From assembly GCA_031081585.1 (NCBI GenBank), contig JAVHLY010000025.1:1-43577 (forward strand): DNA of 43,577 nt, given 5' to 3'. The translations under genes were made by a program, and so were the position numbers. A model generated the notes under the pieces. That model saw only the letters and a program-made list of their open reading frames with translations, did no database searches and was not told the DNA's origin. The DNA is from Armatimonadota bacterium. Its GTDB lineage: Bacteria > Sysuimicrobiota > Sysuimicrobiia > Sysuimicrobiales > Humicultoraceae. How positions within the stretch are numbered: position 1 is the first letter of the stretch; every line of letters starts with the position of its first letter. Below are positions 1 through 7,578 of the stretch, in pieces.

Positions 1-158
1 GATCAGCCCGCCCCTTCCCTGAGCAGATCCCGCCGTCCCTCCTGATGTGCCCGGGGGAGCGCGCCAGCGCGCGCTCTCAAAGCGCGTGCCCGCGCCTCGC
101 CTGGCCGACAGGAAGCGGGAGGCCGATGGCGGAATCTTTCCGAGCGGGAGGTGAGGCG

Positions 159-299
159 ATGATTCCGATGGAGATCTGGCTGCAGCACCTGCTGGCACGG
201 CTTCGCAGCGAGCGCGGCAACAGCGAACTGGTCTGGCTGCTCGTGCTCATCCTCATCATCTGGCTCCTCGTCGCCTACCGGCGCATCGTCGTCCAGTAG
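159..299 (+). CDS. Small single-pass membrane protein, 46 aa
   Basis: Unrecognised small protein. The ATG at 159 follows a GGGAGGTGAGG ribosome site at 147-157; longer readings upstream lack one. An amphipathic N-terminal half (about residues 1-22) leads into a strongly hydrophobic stretch (about 24-38, WLLVLILIIWLLVAY) and a short basic tail, so it should be a tail-anchored inner-membrane protein. It stands alone, with a hairpin 22 bases after its stop and the next gene preceded by its own promoter-like element. No function can be assigned. Confidence 0.6.
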   Translation: MIPMEIWLQHLLARLRSERGNSELVWLLVLILIIWLLVAYRRIVVQ

Positions 300-320
300 C
301 ACATCGGTCTCTCGAGCAAC

Positions 321-353
321 GGAGGGGCGGCCTGGCTCCCGGGTCGCCCCTCC
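321..353 (+). terminator. GC-rich hairpin, probable terminator
   Basis: A perfect 9-bp stem, GGAGGGGCG at 321-329 pairing with CGCCCCTCC at 345-353, closes a 15-nt loop. It lies 22 bases after the stop of the 46-aa gene. There is no T-tract after it, so intrinsic termination is only likely by position and stem strength. Confidence 0.4.
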
Positions 354-394
354 TCGTCGTCGGCAGGCCCGACGCCCCCAAGGGCCGGGGGCCC

Positions 395-427
395 GTCCAG
401 GTTTTGTTCAGGTGCCCCTGCTAGGGT
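395..427 (+). promoter_or_regulatory. PhoB/OmpR-like direct-repeat promoter of the RDD gene
   Basis: GTCCAGGTTTTGTTCAGGT at 395-413 contains two copies of GTYCAGGT spaced 11 bases apart, the geometry of OmpR/PhoB-family response-regulator sites. TAGGGT at 422-427 would be the -10 box, with the repeats taking the place of the -35. The same arrangement with identical spacing is found at 9362-9394. The gene starts 10 bases after the -10, so the transcript would be nearly leaderless. Confidence 0.55.
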
Positions 428-436
428 GGCCCTGCG

Positions 437-1099
437 ATGGCGACACCCCTTGCCCCTGAGGCCCCGGTCGCCGGCCCGACGGCTGCCGAGGCCGTACCGC
501 GGCCCGACGACGCCCCGGCGACGCTGTTGCTGCGCGCAGCCGGGCAGGTCGTCGACGGGCTGGTCGCCTTTGCCGTCTTCTTCCTCGTTGGCATGCGTGT
601 GGCGGCCCGGTACGGCGGCCTGACCGGCGGCGGGTTCCAGCTGGAAGGCGGGCCGGCGTTCCTGACCATAGGGCTGGTCGGTCTCGTGCTGCTCGCCTAC
701 TTCGCCCTGGGCGAGGCCCTCGTCGGCGCCACCCTCGGCAAGGTGGCGGCAGGGATCCGCGTACGCCGGCAGGAGGGCGGGCGCCTGAGCCTGGCCCGGG
801 CGGTCATCCGCAACGTGCTGCGGCTGGTCGACGGGCTGGCGCTCTACCTGGTGGGCATGGTGGTGATCATGGTCACGCCCGGACGCCAGCGGCTGGGGGA
901 CCTGGCCGCGCGGGCGGTCGTGGTCCGCCGGCCCACCCCACGCGCGGTGCAGGTGCTGGCGGTGATCGCCGCCCTGGCGCTCGCCGTGGGCAGCGTGGTC
1001 CTGAGCGCCCGCACGGGTGGGGGTGAGGGCCCGCGGGCCCAGGCCCCCGGCCGGTTTGTGGCCGCCGCGCGGGTGAGCGGGCCGGAGGCCGGCGCATGA
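437..1099 (+). CDS. RDD family membrane protein, 220 aa
   Basis: The RDD family (PF06271) comprises small multi-pass membrane proteins, some implicated in ion transport. Recognition rests on the first helix with its R-x-x-D pattern (AAGQVVDGLVAFAVFFLVG, about residues 34-52), a second hydrophobic stretch around 75-95, and the family motif GATLGKVAAGIRV (about 97-109) followed by the LARAVIRNVLRLVDGL helix and GRQRLGDLAARAVVV. An additional C-terminal helix (about 171-189) and a loose tail extend beyond the usual domain. The start gives almost no leader from the upstream promoter and has no obvious ribosome site. The leader-peptide-like gene follows after 10 bases, so the two are probably cotranscribed. 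The transported substrate cannot be inferred. Confidence 0.8.
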   Translation: MATPLAPEAPVAGPTAAEAVPRPDDAPATLLLRAAGQVVDGLVAFAVFFLVGMRVAARYGGLTGGGFQLEGGPAFLTIGLVGLVLLAYFALGEALVGATLGKVAAGIRVRRQEGGRLSLARAVIRNVLRLVDGLALYLVGMVVIMVTPGRQRLGDLAARAVVVRRPTPRAVQVLAVIAALALAVGSVVLSARTGGGEGPRAQAPGRFVAAARVSGPEAGA

Positions 1100-1109
1100 G
1101 GCCGCGCCG

Positions 1110-1340
1110 GTGAGCCAGGAGGTCCTCCAGGAGATCCTGGCCCGGGCCCTGGAGGACGAGCGGTTCCGGCACCGTCTCCTGGACGACCCCCACCGCGCCC
1201 TCCACGGCTACGACCTCTCGACGGAGGAGCGGGAGGCGTTGATCGCCGGCAACCTGCGTGACCTGCTCCTCACCGTGGGCCGGGCGGGGGGGGATCCGAA
1301 GGACCCTGCCGCGGGGAGCGGATCGCAGGGCGGACGTTGA
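1110..1340 (+). CDS. Short NHLP/Os1348-type leader-domain peptide, 76 aa
   Basis: A GTG-initiated gene. Residues about 5-50 form an acidic helical domain with DERFRHRLLDDPHRAL followed by GYDLSTEEREALIAG. This pattern (helix, short-chain LLDDP, G-[FY]-x-L-[ST]-x-E-E-x-x-A-L) is typical of the Franean1_4349/Os1348 group of putative RiPP precursors in the nitrile-hydratase-leader clan. The tail of about 26 residues (GRAGGDPKDPAAGSGSQGGR) is Gly/Asp/Ser-rich and has no Cys, so no lanthionine or thiazole chemistry from Cys is possible. No YcaO, radical SAM or LanM-like enzyme is visible in the window. It may therefore be a stand-alone domain protein rather than a true precursor. Its stop overlaps the region leading into the DUF4870 gene. 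Confidence 0.55.
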   Translation: MSQEVLQEILARALEDERFRHRLLDDPHRALHGYDLSTEEREALIAGNLRDLLLTVGRAGGDPKDPAAGSGSQGGR

Positions 1341-1393
1341 CGCAGATCACGCCGGCGACCACCCCTGCTGGGGCAGACGAGGAGGAGATCGTC

Positions 1394-1753
1394 ATGCAAG
1401 AGACGAGGACGAACGAGAACCGCCTGCTGGCCGCCCTGGGGTACCCCATCGGCATCATCGCGCTGGTGGTGCTCCTCACGGACCTGAAGCGCCACGGCTT
1501 CCTGCGCTACCACGCCGTGCAGGCCCTGGGCTTCATCGTGGCCGGCATCGTGGTGATGGCCGGCTGGTCGATCGTGATGGGCGTCCTGGCAGCCACGATG
1601 CCGTTCCTCCTGCCGCTCGTCTTCCTCACGCCCATCCTCGCCCTGGGCTGGATCGTCCTCACCCTCCTCTACGCCTACCGGGCCTACCAGGGCGAGCGCT
1701 TCGAGATCCCCATCGTCGGCCGTCTCGCCGCCCGCTACGCCGGCGGCTCGTAG
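1394..1753 (+). CDS. DUF4870 (Tic20-like) membrane protein, 119 aa
   Basis: The protein has the DUF4870 layout: a short polar N-terminus, a first helix with LLAALGYPIGIIALVVLLT, then the family signature HGFLRYHAVQALGF, and two further helices (about 50-70 and 75-100) ending in a YAYRAYQGERFEIPIVGRLA tail. The family has distant similarity to the chloroplast import component Tic20, but its bacterial function is unknown. I chose ATG 1394 because GAGGAGGAGAT lies at 1379-1389. A TTG at 1337 would add 19 polar residues and overlap the previous stop. It probably belongs to the same transcript as the RDD gene. Confidence 0.8.
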   Translation: MQETRTNENRLLAALGYPIGIIALVVLLTDLKRHGFLRYHAVQALGFIVAGIVVMAGWSIVMGVLAATMPFLLPLVFLTPILALGWIVLTLLYAYRAYQGERFEIPIVGRLAARYAGGS

Positions 1754-1773
1754 CCCGGGAGGTCGGGCCAATC

Positions 1774-2247
1774 ATGACCAGGTGCCCCAATATGCCCACC
1801 CCGGCCCGCACTCGGGTCATCACCGTCATCGCCGTCGTCACGGCCTTCGTCGTGGCCGTCCTGGCGGCCCCCTTCGTCCGGCACGCCGCCGGCGCACCGG
1901 GTGGCACGATCTCCCCGATCACCTTCACGGCGACCACCCGGAACGGCCGTCCCGTCGGCGCGGCCCAGAGCTTCGCTGCGGGTACGCGACGCATCTACGC
2001 GGTCTTCCGGTTTGCGGAGCTGCGGGCCGCCGACCGGCTGGAGGGCCGGTGGCTGCGGGAGGGTCAGCGCCTCCTCACACAGAGCACCACCCTCGGTGAG
2101 ATCTTCGGATCGCGCTTCCCCGGGAAGGGCCGGCTCTGGTTCTGGATCCAGTGGGAGGGCGGGGCCACGCCGGGGACGTACCGCTTCGAGCTGCGTCTCA
2201 ACGGACAGCACGCCCGCACCGGCACCTTCACGGTGACGCCCCCGTGA
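1774..2247 (+). CDS. Secreted single-domain protein of the TRRIY beta-sandwich family, 157 aa
   Basis: The N-terminal hydrophobic segment (about residues 11-32, VITVIAVVTAFVVAVLAAPFV) is a signal peptide or signal anchor. The rest is one beta-rich domain: GPxTF-like start, TRRIYAVFRF, DRLEGRW, LWFWIQWEGG, PGTYRFELRLNG and a FTVTP end. The same domain recurs at the C-terminus of the lipoprotein at 5846-6748 (TRRIYAFFPF, DRLEGIW, LWFWVGW, FRFELKLNG, FEVTP) and in divergent form in the two proteins beginning at 2244 and 5846. I know no named family for it. The stop TGA overlaps the GTG start of the next gene, indicating translational coupling. ATG 1792 is an alternative start. Confidence 0.65.
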   Translation: MTRCPNMPTPARTRVITVIAVVTAFVVAVLAAPFVRHAAGAPGGTISPITFTATTRNGRPVGAAQSFAAGTRRIYAVFRFAELRAADRLEGRWLREGQRLLTQSTTLGEIFGSRFPGKGRLWFWIQWEGGATPGTYRFELRLNGQHARTGTFTVTPP

Positions 2248-5200
2248 GGTCCCCGGGGCGATCGGGGAGGGCCCTGCTCCTCGCCGCCCTGCTGGTGGTG
2301 GCCGGGTGCACGGGACCACGCAGCGGTGGATGGCGGGGAACCGAGGGTCGGGGCGTCCCCGTGCCATCCCCCGAAGCCGTCTCCACGCCAGCGCCTGAAG
2401 CCGTCCCCGCGCCCGCGCCGGCGCCCCCCGCTGCCAGCCCGCCCGCCGAGACCCGGCCCACGGCGACGCCCACATCCGAAACCCGCCCCACGGCGACGCC
2501 CGCACCTGAAGCCGTCCCCACGCCCGCGGCCGCAACACCCGCCACGGGCCCCACCGTGCCCCCGACCGCCGGTCCCACCTCCGCCGCCACTGACCAGGTC
2601 CGCGTGCAGCTCGCCCGCGGCGTGACGGACGGCGGCGAGGCGGTGGAGCCGGGCCTGGAGTTCCCGGACACCACCGAGCGGATCTACGTCGTGGTCGACG
2701 GTGCGCCGGTGGCCGTCGAGGACCCGAACCTCTTCGCGCACTGGAGGGCGGTGCAGGTCGAAGGGCACGAGGCCAACGCCGACCTGGGCTACGTGTACGC
2801 ACGCCCGGGAAGCCGACAGGCCCGGCGCTCGCCCCGCGGGTGGGTGCTCTGGTTCGACGGTCCCTACAGCGGGTTCGCCCCGGGAGCCTACACGGTGGAG
2901 CTGCGCGGGCCGGTCCGGCGCGCCATCGCCTTCACCGTCACCCCGGCGGCTCCCCAGGCGGGCGGCGCCGAGGCGGCTGCGGCGGTCCGGGGCCTGAACG
3001 TCGCCGCGGCCGCGCTGGGCGGACGGATCGTCTCGGTCACCTCCGAGAAGAACGACGCCTCCCGCAGCGGCCGCACCCTGATCGACGGCTTCCCGGTCAT
3101 CATCGACGACCCCGCCGACTGCGAGCCCTCCTGCGGCTGGCTCTCCCGGGAGCGCGCGACAAACAGCGTCGAGGCCCACCGGGCGAACTTCCCCCAGGAC
3201 ATCGTCTTCGGCTTCCACCAGGGCCGGCGCGCCACCGTGCACGCGGTCGTCATCGACACGACCTCCTTCCAGCACTGGTACCCGCTGGCCTACAAACCGC
3301 GGCAGGTCGAGGTGTGGGTCTCGACGACCGGCCCCACCGACGGCTTCACCCGCGTGGCGGCCGCCTGGTTGCCCGCCCGGCTGGGCGAGCACCTCATCGC
3401 CTTCGCCCCCACCCCCGCGGCCTTCGTCCGCCTGCGGGTCCTCTCGAACTACGGTGCCCGCGCCATCCACCTGGCCGAGGTGAAGGTCCTGGAGGTGCCG
3501 GACGGCCCCTCGATCCTGGCCGACCTGCCGAAGAACATCGCCCACCAGGCGCTGGGCGGCGTCGTCTCCCGGTGGAGCTCGCGGCGGGGACACCGGCAGG
3601 CGGCCCACCTGATCGACGGCGACCCCGCCACCGTCTGGGTCTCGCACGACCCTGTCCCCGTGGAGCTCGTCTTCGCCTTCCACGGCGACCAGGTCGCCCT
3701 CGTGGACCGTCTGGTCCTGACGCTGCCGGACGAGCGGACGCTCGGCCACGACGAGGCCTGGCCCAGGACCGTCGTGGTCGAAGCCACGACCGAGACGCCT
3801 TTCGATGGCTTCGAGGAGGTGGGGCGCTTCGCGGTCCCGCAGGCCGCGGGCGACCAGACCATCCCAATCAACCGGCGCGCCCGCTTCCTCCGGCTCCGGG
3901 TCACCGAGGCGGCCGAGGACCGCCGGGTCGCCATCGGCGAGGTCCGCGTGCTGGAGGGGACCGCGCCCGGCTACACCTCGATCCTCCTCACGACGGCGCA
4001 CGAGCTCGAACGGCAAACCGCTGCTGTCCCGCCGCCGGTGGAGGATGCCGCGGCGGCCGCCGTCGAGCAGGAGGCCAACAACACGCCCGCCCAGGCCAAC
4101 CCGCTCGTGCCGGGCCGGCGCATCCGGGGGACGATCGAGCCGCTGGGCGAAGAGGACTTCTTCAGGCTGACCGTGCCCGCCCCCGCGGACACGGTGCTCA
4201 CCTTCGAGGTGGCCGGCCAGCCGGCCATCCGCTCCTCCGTCACGCTCCAGGATCCGGCCGGCCGGACGCTCGCCTCCCTCACCCCGCGCGCCCTCCCGGG
4301 GCGCCGCGCCGCATTCTCCTGGGCGGTCCGTCCCGGCGACCACCTGGTCCGCGTCACCGAGCCACCGGCCTCCATCGTCCTCGTCTGGGACACCAGCGGG
4401 AGCATGGACGCCGCCAGCGTGGCCAACCTCAAGGCCGCGGTGGAAGCCTACCTGGAGGGGGTGCAGCCCAGCGAGCGCCTCAACCTCATCCGCTTCTCGG
4501 GCCGCCCCGGCGTCAAGGACCCGCCCTATGTGGAGACGCTGCTGCCTGCCTTCACGAGCGACCCCGCCCGCCTCCGCGCGGCCGTCCGCGACCGGTTCTT
4601 CGCCAAGGGCGGGACGCCGCTGTACGACGCCGTCCGGCAGGCCGTGGTCCTCCTCCAGCAGGCCGAGGGGAACCGGGCCATCGTCCTGATGACCGACGGC
4701 GCCGACACGACGAGCCGCCTTTCCTACCCCGACTTCTGGCGGCTGCTGGAACGGCACCGCATTCGCCTGTACACGGTCGGGCTGGGCCGCGACTTGCCGG
4801 TCTTCGACCCGGTCCTGGGCTCGAGCGGCCGGCGCCTGCTGGCCCACGCCGCCCTGGCCACGGCGGCGCGGTCGTTCTTCACCAGCGACCCCGAGCAGCT
4901 CACGCAGATCTACCGGCAGATCGCCGAGGAGCTGCGGCGCCCGGGTCCCTACTACCTGCGGGCGACGCTCAGCCGGGGCACCGGGACGCTGGCCGTGAGC
5001 GCCACGGGGGAGCGCCTCGCCGCGGTCGCCGCCCCCGGCGCCATCGAGCTGATCCTGGATGCGTCCGGGTCGATGAAACGGCGCATCGAGGGCCGCCCGA
5101 TGATGGACATCGCCAAGGACGTGACGGTCCAGATCATCAAGGACCTGCCGCCCGATGCCCGGGTGGCGCTGCGCGTCTACGGCCACCGCATCCGGGAAGG

Positions 5201-5810
5201 GCGCCCCGGCGACTGCCAGGACAGCCAGCTCCTCGTCCCCTTCCAGCGCCTCGATGGGCCGCGCATGATCGCGCGCGTCCGCGCCATCCAGGCCCTCGGC
5301 ACCACGCCCATCGCCTACACCCTCCGCCAGGTCGCCCAGGACCTCCGCGGCGTGCCCGGCGAGAAGCTCGTCATCCTCGTCACCGACGGCAAGGAGGAGT
5401 GCGGCGGCAGCCCCTCCGCCGTCGTCGCCGACCTGGTCGCCCGCGGCGTCCAGGTCCGGTTGAACATCGTCGGCTTTGCCCTGGCCGACCCGACCACCCG
5501 GGAGGAAATGGCGCGCGTGGCCCGCCTCACTGGCGGCCGCTTCTTCGACGCCCGGAACGCCCGCGCGCTCACCCAGGCCATCCGCCAGTCGCTGGCCCTC
5601 CCCTACCAGGTCCGGGACGCCGCCGGCACGGTCGTGGCCCGCGGGACGACGGGGCAGCCGGTGCGGGTCCCGGAGGGGATCTACACCGTCGCGGTCCAGG
5701 CGGCCGAGCCGATCACCGTGCGGCACGTGCGGGTCAGCGCCCGGGCATTCACCAAGGTGCTGCTGCACAAGGAAGGCGCCCGGGTGGGCGTCCAGGTGGT
5801 GGGGCCGTGA
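2244..5810 (+). CDS. Large surface lipoprotein with F5/8C-like and two VWA domains, 1188 aa
   Basis: GTG 2244 overlaps the previous TGA and gives a clean lipoprotein signal: basic start, LLLAALL core and lipobox VAGC with Cys22. Domains in order: a Pro/Thr/Ala-rich linker (about 33-118); a divergent copy of the local beta-sandwich domain (about 120-235, TERIYVVVDG to FTVTP); two discoidin/F5-8C-like modules (about 252-417 and 431-572), both beginning LGG-x-[IV] with a conserved LIDG; a PPC-like beta domain (about 610-709); a VWA domain with MIDAS DTSGS at 716-720, GGTPLYD and LMTDGAD; a second VWA with DASGS at 939-943, TPIAYTL and LVTDGKEE; then a short beta tail. VWA and F5/8C domains bind proteins or glycans outside the cell, so an adhesive or scaffold role is likely. 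Ligands are unknown. Confidence 0.8.
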   Translation: MRSPGRSGRALLLAALLVVAGCTGPRSGGWRGTEGRGVPVPSPEAVSTPAPEAVPAPAPAPPAASPPAETRPTATPTSETRPTATPAPEAVPTPAAATPATGPTVPPTAGPTSAATDQVRVQLARGVTDGGEAVEPGLEFPDTTERIYVVVDGAPVAVEDPNLFAHWRAVQVEGHEANADLGYVYARPGSRQARRSPRGWVLWFDGPYSGFAPGAYTVELRGPVRRAIAFTVTPAAPQAGGAEAAAAVRGLNVAAAALGGRIVSVTSEKNDASRSGRTLIDGFPVIIDDPADCEPSCGWLSRERATNSVEAHRANFPQDIVFGFHQGRRATVHAVVIDTTSFQHWYPLAYKPRQVEVWVSTTGPTDGFTRVAAAWLPARLGEHLIAFAPTPAAFVRLRVLSNYGARAIHLAEVKVLEVPDGPSILADLPKNIAHQALGGVVSRWSSRRGHRQAAHLIDGDPATVWVSHDPVPVELVFAFHGDQVALVDRLVLTLPDERTLGHDEAWPRTVVVEATTETPFDGFEEVGRFAVPQAAGDQTIPINRRARFLRLRVTEAAEDRRVAIGEVRVLEGTAPGYTSILLTTAHELERQTAAVPPPVEDAAAAAVEQEANNTPAQANPLVPGRRIRGTIEPLGEEDFFRLTVPAPADTVLTFEVAGQPAIRSSVTLQDPAGRTLASLTPRALPGRRAAFSWAVRPGDHLVRVTEPPASIVLVWDTSGSMDAASVANLKAAVEAYLEGVQPSERLNLIRFSGRPGVKDPPYVETLLPAFTSDPARLRAAVRDRFFAKGGTPLYDAVRQAVVLLQQAEGNRAIVLMTDGADTTSRLSYPDFWRLLERHRIRLYTVGLGRDLPVFDPVLGSSGRRLLAHAALATAARSFFTSDPEQLTQIYRQIAEELRRPGPYYLRATLSRGTGTLAVSATGERLAAVAAPGAIELILDASGSMKRRIEGRPMMDIAKDVTVQIIKDLPPDARVALRVYGHRIREGRPGDCQDSQLLVPFQRLDGPRMIARVRAIQALGTTPIAYTLRQVAQDLRGVPGEKLVILVTDGKEECGGSPSAVVADLVARGVQVRLNIVGFALADPTTREEMARVARLTGGRFFDARNARALTQAIRQSLALPYQVRDAAGTVVARGTTGQPVRVPEGIYTVAVQAAEPITVRHVRVSARAFTKVLLHKEGARVGVQVVGP

Positions 5811-5845
5811 GCGCAAGGCACGGTGGTGCCAAGAGGAGGAAGCCC

Positions 5846-6748
5846 ATGCGGCGCGCGATTGGACGAGCACTGATCCTGGGGCTCACGATGGGGGCGCTGG
5901 TGGCCTGTCGCGGGGACGGCGGGGGCGTTCCGCAGGGACAGGCCACACCGGGCCAGCCCCGCTTCACGAGCGTGGTGCTCACGGACGACCCGGACAACCC
6001 ATCCCCCAGGACCACCTTCACGCCCGACACGCCCAAGATCTACGCCGTCTTCACGCTGGCCGACGTCCCGCCGGGTGTGGCCATCCGCTCGGTGTGGGTC
6101 GCCGTGAAGACCGCAGCGGCGCCCGCCGACGACACCATCGACGAAGCCACGCTGACCACCGGCGCGCAGACGACGCGCGGCATCTTCTCCCTCTCCCGTC
6201 CCACGCGCGGGTGGCCGCCGGGCGCATACCGCGTCGACCTCTACATCGCCGAGCGCCTCGCCCACACCGCGGCCTTCCAGATCGAGGCGGAGGGCGGCGC
6301 ACCACCCCCGCCAGCCGCCGCACCGCCACCGCCCGCTCCCGCACCCGAATCGCCTGCGCCGGAGGCGACGGGCGCACCCGCTCCGGGCGCCACCTCGGCC
6401 CCCGGCGAAGCCACCCTCGGCCCCATCACCTTCGCCACGGCCGTGGAACAGGGCCGGCCGGTGGGCGCCGCCACACGCTTCCCCGAAGGGACCCGCCGCA
6501 TCTACGCCTTCTTCCCCTTCCGCGGGCTGCGCCCGGACGACCGGCTGGAGGGCATCTGGTTCAAGGACGGCCAGGAGCTCACCAGGCGCAGCGCCACGGT
6601 CCGCGAGGCTGTCGGAACGGGAGGACCCAGCGGCAACCTGTGGTTCTGGGTGGGGTGGAGGCAGGGGGCTCCGCCGGGCCGCTTCCGTTTCGAGCTGAAA
6701 CTGAATGGCCACCCGGCCGGCGAGGGGACGTTCGAGGTCACCCCGTGA
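5846..6748 (+). CDS. Lipoprotein with two TRRIY-type beta-sandwich domains, 300 aa
   Basis: ATG 5846 is preceded by GAGGAGGA. The signal peptide ends in a lipobox at ALVAC (Cys21). A divergent domain (about 38-145, PKIYAVFTLADV, SVWVAV, GWPPGAYRVDLYIAE) is followed by a Pro/Ala linker (about 150-190) and a second domain (about 191-300) closely matching the secreted protein at 1774-2247. The function is unknown. The tandem arrangement and neighbours suggest a cell-surface accessory to the VWA lipoprotein. Its TGA overlaps the GTG of the next gene, so the cluster 1774-8956 looks translationally linked apart from one 35-base gap. Confidence 0.7.
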   Translation: MRRAIGRALILGLTMGALVACRGDGGGVPQGQATPGQPRFTSVVLTDDPDNPSPRTTFTPDTPKIYAVFTLADVPPGVAIRSVWVAVKTAAAPADDTIDEATLTTGAQTTRGIFSLSRPTRGWPPGAYRVDLYIAERLAHTAAFQIEAEGGAPPPPAAAPPPPAPAPESPAPEATGAPAPGATSAPGEATLGPITFATAVEQGRPVGAATRFPEGTRRIYAFFPFRGLRPDDRLEGIWFKDGQELTRRSATVREAVGTGGPSGNLWFWVGWRQGAPPGRFRFELKLNGHPAGEGTFEVTP

Positions 6749-7578
6749 GGAGGAGCGACCACGCCCCACGGTCCACCCGGGCGACGACCCGCCCCGCCTC
6801 CCGGCTCCTGGCGACGCTGGCCGTCCTGACCCTCGCGGCCTGCGCCGGGGGAGGGCGCGACCCTGGGCGCGGTCCCGAGCAAGAAGGGGCCCGAGGCCCG
6901 GGCCTCTCACCGGCTTCGGTCACCGTCGACCTCTCCGGGCCGCGTACCCCCTGGCTGACCCACATCGACCCGCAGGCGGTCGCCGCGGCGCTCAACCACG
7001 ATTCCGACCGCCTGTTCGCCTTCCTGCGCGACGCGGTGGCGTACGAGCCCTACCCCGGCGTGCTGCGCGGGGCGCGGGGCACGCTCCTGGCCATGGCCGG
7101 CAACAGCCCGGACCGGGCCCTGCTGCTGGCAGCGATGCTCCAAGCCGGGGGACGACGGGTGCGCTTCGTCCGCGGCACGCTCGACGAGGCCCGGGCGCGC
7201 GCCCTGGTCACGTCCGCCTGGGCCCCGCGCCCGGACCCCCCCTCGGCGACGACGCCAGCGGCCACGCCGGCCGGACCCGCGGCGGATGGGACGTTCGCGC
7301 TCCTGGATGCGGCCGCGCGGCGGGACTTCGCCCTGCTCCGGGAGCACCTCAAGGGCGGCGACGACGGTCCTGCCGACGGTGGAGAGCCTGATCGCGGAGG
7401 CCCGTCCCCACTACTGGGTCCAGGTGGAGCGGGACGGCCGCTGGATCGACCTCGACCCCTCGTTTGCGGACGCGGTCCCCGGTCGCGCCTGGACACGGGT
7501 GGAGGAGACCCTGACCGCCCTGCCGGACACCCTCTTCCACACGCTCACGGTCGTCGTGCGCGTCGAGGAGCGCGGTGA
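6745..7578 (+). CDS. Transglutaminase-like lipoprotein, N-terminal part before a frameshift
   Basis: GTG 6745 overlaps the previous stop. A lipoprotein signal ends in LTLAAC (about residue 33). The segment RLFAFLRDAVAYEPYPGVLRG then GNSPDRALLLAAMLQAGGRRVRFVRG is the first half of a transglutaminase-like fold, but the position that normally holds the catalytic Cys is Ser (GNS-x-D). After about 7340-7385 this frame degenerates into Pro/Gly/Arg-rich sequence, while the homologous continuation (YWVQVERDGRWIDLDPSF) is in the +1 frame. The authentic product is therefore probably one protein spanning 6745-8956, with an indel near 7355-7370. Confidence 0.6.
   Translation: MRRSDHAPRSTRATTRPASRLLATLAVLTLAACAGGGRDPGRGPEQEGARGPGLSPASVTVDLSGPRTPWLTHIDPQAVAAALNHDSDRLFAFLRDAVAYEPYPGVLRGARGTLLAMAGNSPDRALLLAAMLQAGGRRVRFVRGTLDEARARALVTSAWAPRPDPPSATTPAATPAGPAADGTFALLDAAARRDFALLREHLKGGDDGPADGGEPDRGGPSPLLGPGGAGRPLDRPRPLVCGRGPRSRLDTGGGDPDRPAGHPLPHAHGRRARRGAR

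Noticed and set aside
1-158. Possible end of an upstream gene at the window start
   Set aside because: No frame on either strand shows protein-like sequence; only GC-rich short repeats such as GCGCGCGCTC are seen.
1337-1393. TTG 1337 as start of the DUF4870 gene
   Set aside because: It overlaps the previous stop and adds a polar stretch absent from the family; ATG 1394 has GAGGAGGAG upstream.
2064-5870. Very long minus-strand open frame antisense to the VWA lipoprotein
   Set aside because: It is Gly/Arg/Asp/His-rich with no recognisable domain, whereas the plus strand encodes clear F5/8C and VWA motifs. Long antisense frames are expected at this GC content.
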